Source: Burkholderiales bacterium
GTDB lineage: Bacteria > Actinomycetota > Thermoleophilia > Gaiellales > Gaiellaceae
Direction of reading: 5' to 3'
DNA length: 7,034 bases
NCBI GenBank assembly: GCA_025935595.1
Contig: JAICUZ010000140.1
Location: 1-7,034, forward strand
Position numbers and translations under genes: made by a program. Position 1 is the stretch's first letter; each line of letters starts with the position of its first letter. The notes below the pieces were generated by a model. The model ran no database searches. It was given only the letters and a program-made list of their open reading frames with translations, and was not told the origin of the DNA. This document shows positions 1-4,253 of the stretch, piece by piece.

Positions 1-1791
1 CGACTCGATCACCCCCTCGCCGCGCGTGAGGCCCGGCAGTTGGCGCTGCAGGCCGGACAACCGCACCGCCGGTAGCTCCCCCTCGAGCGTCGCGGTGCCG
101 TCCTCTGTCGCCGGCTGCTCGAGTGTCGCGTCGAGACGGCGCGCGGCCGCCATGACGGCACCGAGCGACCAGGCGGGAACGTCGATCCGGACATGCAGGA
201 TCGGCTCGCAGACGACCGTGCCTGCGTTCGCGAGCGCGTGTGCGAGCACGTGCGACGTCAGCCCTCGGAAGTCGGCCGGCATGCTCAGCGGCCCGCGCCG
301 CGACGGCGGGCCGTCGGCGAGGCTGTACCAGCAGTCGACGAGCGTCACGACGCAGTCGACGACCTCCCACCCGTGCAGCCCGACACGGAGCGAGTCGCGC
401 ACGTAGCCGGCCATCGCCGCTTCGAACTCCTCGCGCCGCTTGTACGCGTAGAGCGGGATGCGGTCGTGGGTGACGGTGCCGAGGTCGAACGCCACACCTG
501 AACCGTCGGGGGCGGGTTCGATGCGCAGAGCGAGCTGCGCGTCGAACGGGTTCGTCCGCGCGTTCAGCAGCTCGCCCGCCTCACCCGCTCCGACCGGCCG
601 CTCGACGCAGATCGGACGCGTCTCCAGGAACGCGACGTCGAGACCGTAGTCGCGCGCGAGCGTCGCCTCGAGCACCTCCTTCTGCACGTCGCCGTAGATC
701 GAGACCGAGAGCCCATGTCCGCGCTGCCGTAACCCGATCAACGGGTCTTGCTCGGCGAGCTGCTCGAGCGCCAGCCGAAGGCGGTTGCCGTCGTCCGGAT
801 CGACCGGCTCGACGACGGCCTCCAGGGCCGGCGGCGCGAACTGCTGCCTGGTGACGGCCGCCGAGCCGCCGAGCCGATCGCCGATCTGCACGTTGTGCAG
901 TCCCCACACCTTCGCGATCTCGCCTGCGGTGGCGGCCTGGCGGCGAACCGGGCCGCCGTGGTCGAACACCTCGAGCTGGGTCACCTTGGCGTCGCCGATC
1001 CGGTCGCGCGTCCGAACGGTTCCGGCGAAGAGCCGCAGCCAGGCGACCTTCTCGCCCTTGGCGCCGCGGTCGATCTTGAACACCGCCGCGTCAAGCGACG
1101 TACCCGAGTCGCCGGAGCTCGCGGGCAGGAACCGCGCGATCGCCGCGCGCAGCTCGTCGACGCCCTCGCCGGTGAGCGCCGACCCGTGCAGAAGGGGCTG
1201 CGCCGCCCCGCGGCGGGCCAGTGCCACGAGGGCCTCGTCGACGTCGAACTCACGGCCGTCCAGGAACGCGGCCAGCAGATCGTCGTCGCGCTCGGCGAGC
1301 CGCTCTGCATCGACGGCCCACAGCGGCATCGGATTCACACCGAGCCGCGCACGGATCTCGGCGACGACGCGGTCCACGTCCGCCCCTGCACGGTCGGTCT
1401 TGTTGACGAAGAAGATCGTCGGGAGCCGCAGCCGCTGCAACGCGCGCACGAGCACGAGGGTCTGCGCCTGCACACCCTCGACGGCTGACACGACGAGCAC
1501 GACGCCGTCGAGCACGCCGAGCACGCGCTCGACCTCGGCGATGAAGTCCGGATGGCCGGGCGTGTCGATCAAGTTGACGGTGATGCAGTCGATCGGGAAC
1601 GAGACGACCGCCGACCTGATCGTGATCCCCCGCTCGCGCTCGAGCGCGAGCGTGTCGGTCTGAGTCGTCCCGCGATCGACGCTGCCGGGCGCGGCGATCA
1701 CGCCGGCGTCGTAGAGAAGGCGCTCGGTGAGTGTGGTCTTACCGGCGTCTACATGCGCCAGGATCCCGAGGTTCAACGTTGTGTGCAGCAC
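1..1791 (-). CDS. Tet(M)/OtrA-type ribosomal protection GTPase, C-terminus cut by left edge
   Basis: An EF-G paralogue of the tetracycline ribosomal protection family. Such proteins bind the ribosome and use GTP to displace tetracycline from the decoding site. Reading continuously from GTG 1791 gives 597 codons without a stop. GTPase motifs are in order: G1 AHVDAGKT (12-19), G2 RGIT (54-57), G3 DTPGH (76-80), G4 NKTD (130-133), G5 SAL (204-206). Domain II starts near residue 237, domain III near 318, domain IV runs roughly 400-515, and domain V begins near CEP (528-530). PADFR (505-509) at the domain IV tip is a hallmark of the protection family rather than of EF-G. The frame has a TGA at 1797-1795, so GTG 1791 is the first possible start, and GGAGG lies 9 nt upstream. 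About 40 residues are missing. The N-terminal G domain resembles Streptomyces OtrA more than Tet(M). Whether it gives tetracycline resistance or has a native ribosome role cannot be read from the sequence. Confidence 0.9.
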   Translation of the reverse strand, partial: MLHTTLNLGILAHVDAGKTTLTERLLYDAGVIAAPGSVDRGTTQTDTLALERERGITIRSAVVSFPIDCITVNLIDTPGHPDFIAEVERVLGVLDGVVLVVSAVEGVQAQTLVLVRALQRLRLPTIFFVNKTDRAGADVDRVVAEIRARLGVNPMPLWAVDAERLAERDDDLLAAFLDGREFDVDEALVALARRGAAQPLLHGSALTGEGVDELRAAIARFLPASSGDSGTSLDAAVFKIDRGAKGEKVAWLRLFAGTVRTRDRIGDAKVTQLEVFDHGGPVRRQAATAGEIAKVWGLHNVQIGDRLGGSAAVTRQQFAPPALEAVVEPVDPDDGNRLRLALEQLAEQDPLIGLRQRGHGLSVSIYGDVQKEVLEATLARDYGLDVAFLETRPICVERPVGAGEAGELLNARTNPFDAQLALRIEPAPDGSGVAFDLGTVTHDRIPLYAYKRREEFEAAMAGYVRDSLRVGLHGWEVVDCVVTLVDCWYSLADGPPSRRGPLSMPADFRGLTSHVLAHALANAGTVVCEPILHVRIDVPAWSLGAVMAAARRLDATLEQPATEDGTATLEGELPAVRLSGLQRQLPGLTRGEGVIES

Positions 1792-1800
1792 GGTTCATAC

Positions 1801-1805
1801 CCTCC
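1801..1805 (-). promoter_or_regulatory. Ribosome binding site of the ribosomal protection gene
   Basis: The minus strand reads GGAGG here, with 9 nt to GTG 1791. It decides the start. A nearby ATG in another frame (1798-1796) is only 2 nt from the GGAGG and opens no useful frame, whereas the GTG opens the full GTPase frame. Confidence 0.8.
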
Positions 1806-1846
1806 GAAGGTGTCATGAAGCTCTTCGCGATGGAGATGAACGGAGT

Positions 1847-1858
1847 GCGCACGTGCGC
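1847..1858. repeat. 12-bp perfect palindrome in the divergent intergenic region
   Basis: GCGCACGTGCGC is a perfect inverted repeat around a CACGTG core. It lies between the predicted minus-strand transcription start and the GTG of the ribosomal protection gene. It could be an operator or could form a short leader hairpin. High-GC DNA yields such palindromes by chance, so function is only a suggestion. Confidence 0.3.
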
Positions 1859-1885
1859 TCCTCGGGTCGCTGACGGGTCGGGCAC

Positions 1886-1891
1886 ATCATA
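1886..1891 (-). promoter_or_regulatory. Candidate -10 box for the ribosomal protection gene
   Basis: The minus strand reads TATGAT, one base from the consensus TATAAT and unusual in this GC-rich DNA. Transcription would start near 1879 and give an untranslated leader of roughly 88 nt before GTG 1791. I could not recognise a good -35 element at 17-18 nt. The predicted leader is long enough to hold regulation. Confidence 0.4.
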
Positions 1892-1907
1892 CGTCCGGCG
1901 ACAGTCG

Positions 1908-1913
1908 TAGCCT
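1908..1913 (+). promoter_or_regulatory. Candidate -10 box for a leaderless corA transcript
   Basis: TAGCCT fits the actinobacterial TANNNT -10 pattern and sits 6 nt before GTG 1920, so transcription would begin at or next to the start codon. No Shine-Dalgarno sequence precedes this GTG, which agrees with leaderless translation. No clear -35 box is visible. A very similar element precedes the PAS gene at 3137-3142. Confidence 0.4.
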
Positions 1914-1919
1914 GCGGTC

Positions 1920-2822
1920 GTGCCCACGTGGATCGACCTGGTCGACCCCAAGCAGGCCGAGCTCCGCGACGCGCTGCCCGAGCACGTCCACGAGACGGCG
2001 ATGGAAGCACTGCTCGCCCCGCACGAGCACGACGACGAGCCGCGGCCGCGGATCGAGTCGCACGGCGAGTACGTGCTCGGGATCCTGCTACTTCCCGTCG
2101 AGGTCCCGCACGAGGACAGGCTCTACTACCAGGAGATCGACTTCGTCGCGACGATGGACGTGCTCGTGACCGTGTCGAAGACGCCTCCCGGCGAAAAGCC
2201 GTTCGACCCGGCGCCGGCGAAGGAAGCGTGCCGCCCCGACGAGGAGACGGGGATGTACGTCTACCACCTCGTCGACGAAGTGGCGGAGAAGTATCTCGAC
2301 GTCATCGACGCGCTCGACGACGAGATCGACGAGCTCGAGGACCGCGTCACAGACACGCCGCCCAGCGAAATCGGGCGTCGCATCCGCGGCCTCCGGCACG
2401 ACCTGCTCCACGTCCGCCGCACGCTCGCCCCGACGAGAGATGCAGTCCGGAAGATCCTCGACGACCGCGTCGAGCTCGAACGGGGCGTGCTGTTCCCCCG
2501 CGACGTCGAGATCGCGTTCGGCAGCGCGTTCGACAAGCTGCTACGCGCGTCAGAGGGCCTCGACGCCGCGCGGGATTCGCTGGCCGGGATCCGCGACTAC
2601 CTCCAGGGAAAGATCGCGAACGACCAGAACGAGGTGATGAAGCGCCTCACCATGATCGCGTCGCTGCTGCTCCTGCCGACGTTCATCGTCGGGCTCTACG
2701 GCCAGAACTTCCACCACATCCCGGAGCTCGGCTGGGCGTGGGGCTACTGGTGGGCGTGGGCGTGGATCCTCGGCACCACCGTGGCCCAGCTCGCGTTCTT
2801 CCGCTGGAAGCGATGGGTCTGA
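1920..2822 (+). CDS. corA: CorA-family divalent cation channel with a GQN signature
   Basis: A 300-residue inner-membrane protein of the CorA metal ion transporter family, pentameric channels that usually import Mg2+ (also Co2+ or Ni2+). The first 240 residues form the acidic cytoplasmic domain, rich in Asp and Glu, with long helices from about residue 112 to 240. Two transmembrane helices follow at about 242-260 and 277-296. The protein ends in the basic RWKRWV, as expected for the cytoplasmic tail next to the pore. The loop between the helices reads YGQNF (260-264) then IPEL, where the family normally has YGMNF and MPEL. The GTG start is the first possible one, because an in-frame TAG lies at 1908-1910. 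Length is close to the usual 310-320. Mg2+ is the default guess; the Met-to-Gln change leaves the substrate open, since GxN variants in this superfamily include Zn2+ transporters such as ZntB. Confidence 0.9.
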   Translation: MPTWIDLVDPKQAELRDALPEHVHETAMEALLAPHEHDDEPRPRIESHGEYVLGILLLPVEVPHEDRLYYQEIDFVATMDVLVTVSKTPPGEKPFDPAPAKEACRPDEETGMYVYHLVDEVAEKYLDVIDALDDEIDELEDRVTDTPPSEIGRRIRGLRHDLLHVRRTLAPTRDAVRKILDDRVELERGVLFPRDVEIAFGSAFDKLLRASEGLDAARDSLAGIRDYLQGKIANDQNEVMKRLTMIASLLLLPTFIVGLYGQNFHHIPELGWAWGYWWAWAWILGTTVAQLAFFRWKRWV

Positions 2823-2835
2823 ACGTCCCGCCGGG

Positions 2836-3039
2836 CTACAGCCTGTTGCGCCGCCGCGAGCCGAACTCGCGATCGGAGCACGCCGGGCAGTAGAACGCGA
2901 GCGCCGGCGGCTCGTCCAGCTCGGGATCGTCGATGCGATACGCCCGCCAGCGAATCCAGAACGCACCGCTCGAGATCCCGCACTCCCGGCACTCGACGAT
3001 GTTGAGTGCCCGCTCCCCCTGACGACTGTCGATCCCCAT
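2836..3039 (-). CDS. Small zinc-ribbon protein of unknown function
   Basis: A 67-residue soluble protein with two CxxC knuckles, CREC (17-20) and CPAC (51-54), separated by 30 residues. This spacing fits a single treble-clef or zinc-ribbon zinc site. Between them lies an aromatic stretch (FWIRWRAYRI) and an acidic segment (DDPELDEPP). After the second knuckle comes DREFG and a basic tail SRRRNRL. I place the start at ATG 3039 because GAGG lies 6 nt upstream. In-frame ATGs at 3051 and 3084 would add 4 or 15 residues with no better signal. The gene is tail to tail with corA (13 nt between stops) and divergent from the zinc-ribbon/PAS gene. The paired cysteines and a codon pattern like its neighbours argue that it is real. 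The fold may bind nucleic acid or protein; no reaction can be assigned. Confidence 0.75.
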   Translation of the reverse strand: MGIDSRQGERALNIVECRECGISSGAFWIRWRAYRIDDPELDEPPALAFYCPACSDREFGSRRRNRL

Positions 3040-3043
3040 CCCG

Positions 3044-3049
3044 CACCTC
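3044..3049 (-). promoter_or_regulatory. Ribosome binding site of the small zinc-ribbon gene
   Basis: The minus strand reads GAGGTG, with the GAGG core 6 nt before ATG 3039. This favours that ATG over the in-frame ATGs further upstream. Confidence 0.6.
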
Positions 3050-3136
3050 ATCTTCGCCACCGCGGAGGACGGCGCCCGACGCATTCGGCTGAACTCGGTC
3101 CCACCTCGGTCGTGCCTCGAACGAGGGATGCCTCGC

Positions 3137-3142
3137 TACCCT
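3137..3142 (+). promoter_or_regulatory. Candidate -10 box for the zinc-ribbon/PAS gene
   Basis: TACCCT matches TANNNT and lies 9 nt before GTG 3152. Transcription would begin within a few bases of that GTG, giving a leaderless or nearly leaderless mRNA. The hexamer also lies inside the longer reading frame from ATG 3128, so it argues for GTG 3152 as the true start. No good -35 element is visible. Confidence 0.35.
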
Positions 3143-3151
3143 GACCGGCGC

Positions 3152-3592
3152 GTGCCCTACTACATCTGCCCGCGCTGCAAGGAGCGCTCCGTGGACATCG
3201 ATGCGCGCGAGGGCTTCTCGAAGGACGCGCCCGCCTGCCGCCACTGCGGCTTCGGGTTCCTGTTCGAGCTGCTCGACGACTACTACCCCGCGCCGGACAC
3301 CGGCTTTGTCGTCACCGACCAGGAACGCCGCGTGCTCGCGATCGGGCGAGGCGTGTTCGAGCTCACCGGCTTCGGCGAGCCCGACCTGATCGGCCGCGAC
3401 GTCGTCGAGGCGCTGCAGCTCTCCGACCCGAAGCCGGTCGAGCTCGCCCGCGAATGGGGCGTCCGGCGCCTCGGCGAGCAGCTGTCGATCACAACCCGTG
3501 CAGGCAACGAGAAGCACGTCGTCGCAGACGTCTTCCCCGCCTATGACGACGACGGCGGCCTGCTCGTCGCGCTGACCCCTAGACGCGGCTAG
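3152..3592 (+). CDS. Zinc-ribbon plus PAS-like domain protein
   Basis: A 146-residue cytoplasmic protein without signal peptide or membrane segment. An N-terminal zinc ribbon has CPRC (6-9) and CRHC (29-32). Residues from about 50 to the end look like a PAS domain: an opening GFVVTDQERRVLAIGRG strand-turn-strand, an ELTGF segment with the usual PAS helix character, then DLIGRDVVEALQL and strands ending VVADVFPAYDDDGGLLVAL. PAS domains sense small ligands, redox state or light, or bind partner proteins. No kinase, cyclase or DNA-binding output domain follows, so signalling would have to go through a partner. I chose GTG 3152 over ATG 3128 because GAGGG directly abuts the ATG without spacing, a -10-like TACCCT fits GTG 3152, and homologues as I remember them begin with PYY(I/L/V)CPRC. 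From ATG 3128 it would be 154 residues. The 3' end overlaps the end of nth by 14 bp. The PAS call rests on pattern alone. Confidence 0.8.
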   Translation: MPYYICPRCKERSVDIDAREGFSKDAPACRHCGFGFLFELLDDYYPAPDTGFVVTDQERRVLAIGRGVFELTGFGEPDLIGRDVVEALQLSDPKPVELAREWGVRRLGEQLSITTRAGNEKHVVADVFPAYDDDGGLLVALTPRRG

Positions 3593-4253
3593 ACGGACAG
3601 AGCGACTCGGCGAGCGGGCACTCCTCGCACCGCGGCCTGCGCGCGTCGCAGATCCGCCGACCGTGCCAGATCAGGAGGTGCGGGAAGCGCGCCCAGTCGA
3701 CCCGGGGCACCAGCCGCATCAGGTCCCGCTCGATCTTCACCGGGTCCTCCTGCTTCGTCAACGCGAGGCGTTGTGAGAGTCGGCGCACGTGCGTGTCGAC
3801 GACGATCCCCTGGGCGTTGCCACGCTCGGCCGAGACGACGTTCGCCGTCTTGCGCGCGACACCGGGAAGCTTCAATAGGTCGTCGAACGCGGTCGGCACT
3901 TCCCCGTCGTGCACCTCGATGATCCGCTGCATCGTCCCGCGCAGCGCCTTCGCCTTCTGCCGGTAAAAGCCCGTCGCGAAGATGTCGCGCTCGAGCTCCT
4001 CGACCGGCACCGCCAGGTAGTCCTCTGGCCGGCGGTACTTGGCGAACAGCTTCTCCGTGACGCGGTTCACGTTCACGTCGGTCGTCTGTGCGGAGAGCAT
4101 CACCGACACGAGCAGCTCGAGCGGACGCTCGAACCGCAGGGCGATCTTCGCGTCGGCGTGCTCGACCGCGAGCGCCTCGACAATCGGCCCGATGCGGTGC
4201 CTCTTCGGTTCGACCTTCTTCCGCCGCGCCTCCGCGACGTAGCTGCGCGGCAT
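3579..4253 (-). CDS. nth: Endonuclease III (DNA glycosylase/AP lyase)
   Basis: A 224-residue base excision repair enzyme that removes oxidised pyrimidines and cuts the resulting abasic site by beta-elimination. The helix-hairpin-helix motif is LPGVARKTANVV (129-140), with the catalytic lysine K135 that forms the Schiff base. The catalytic aspartate is D153 in VVDTH. LSAQTTDVNVN (53-63) is the conserved N-terminal substrate-side motif. The C-terminal 4Fe-4S cysteines are C202, C209, C212 and C219, with spacing 6-2-6; E. coli Nth has 6-2-5. Length is near the E. coli 211 residues, plus a basic N-terminal extension. The ATG directly follows the TAG of the upstream helicase-nuclease gene with no base between them and no evident Shine-Dalgarno sequence, so translation is probably coupled. 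The 3' end overlaps the convergent PAS gene. Family assignment is secure. Confidence 0.96.
   Translation of the reverse strand: MPRSYVAEARRKKVEPKRHRIGPIVEALAVEHADAKIALRFERPLELLVSVMLSAQTTDVNVNRVTEKLFAKYRRPEDYLAVPVEELERDIFATGFYRQKAKALRGTMQRIIEVHDGEVPTAFDDLLKLPGVARKTANVVSAERGNAQGIVVDTHVRRLSQRLALTKQEDPVKIERDLMRLVPRVDWARFPHLLIWHGRRICDARRPRCEECPLAESLCPSSRV

Noticed and set aside
748..1663. Long plus-strand open frames (246 and 292 codons) opposite the ribosomal protection gene
   Set aside because: Their translations are low-complexity Arg/Ala/Ser-rich without motifs, and they lie antisense to a frame with all five GTPase motifs. They are typical high-GC shadows.
1739..1815. A 25-codon minus-strand frame from ATG 1815 that overlaps the start of the ribosomal protection gene, considered as a leader peptide
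   Set aside because: It has no convincing ribosome binding site, and its sequence simply reads the real gene in another frame. Its overlap with the start codon is suggestive but not enough.
2744..3517. A 257-codon minus-strand frame crossing the end of corA, the small zinc-ribbon gene and the PAS gene
   Set aside because: It overlaps three better supported genes, has no recognisable motif, and has the residue mix of an antisense shadow.
3579..3592. The CTAG-flanked sequence at the PAS/nth junction as a terminator hairpin or recombination site
   Set aside because: The symmetry is limited to the two stop codons. The interior does not pair, and no T-run or repeat copy is visible.
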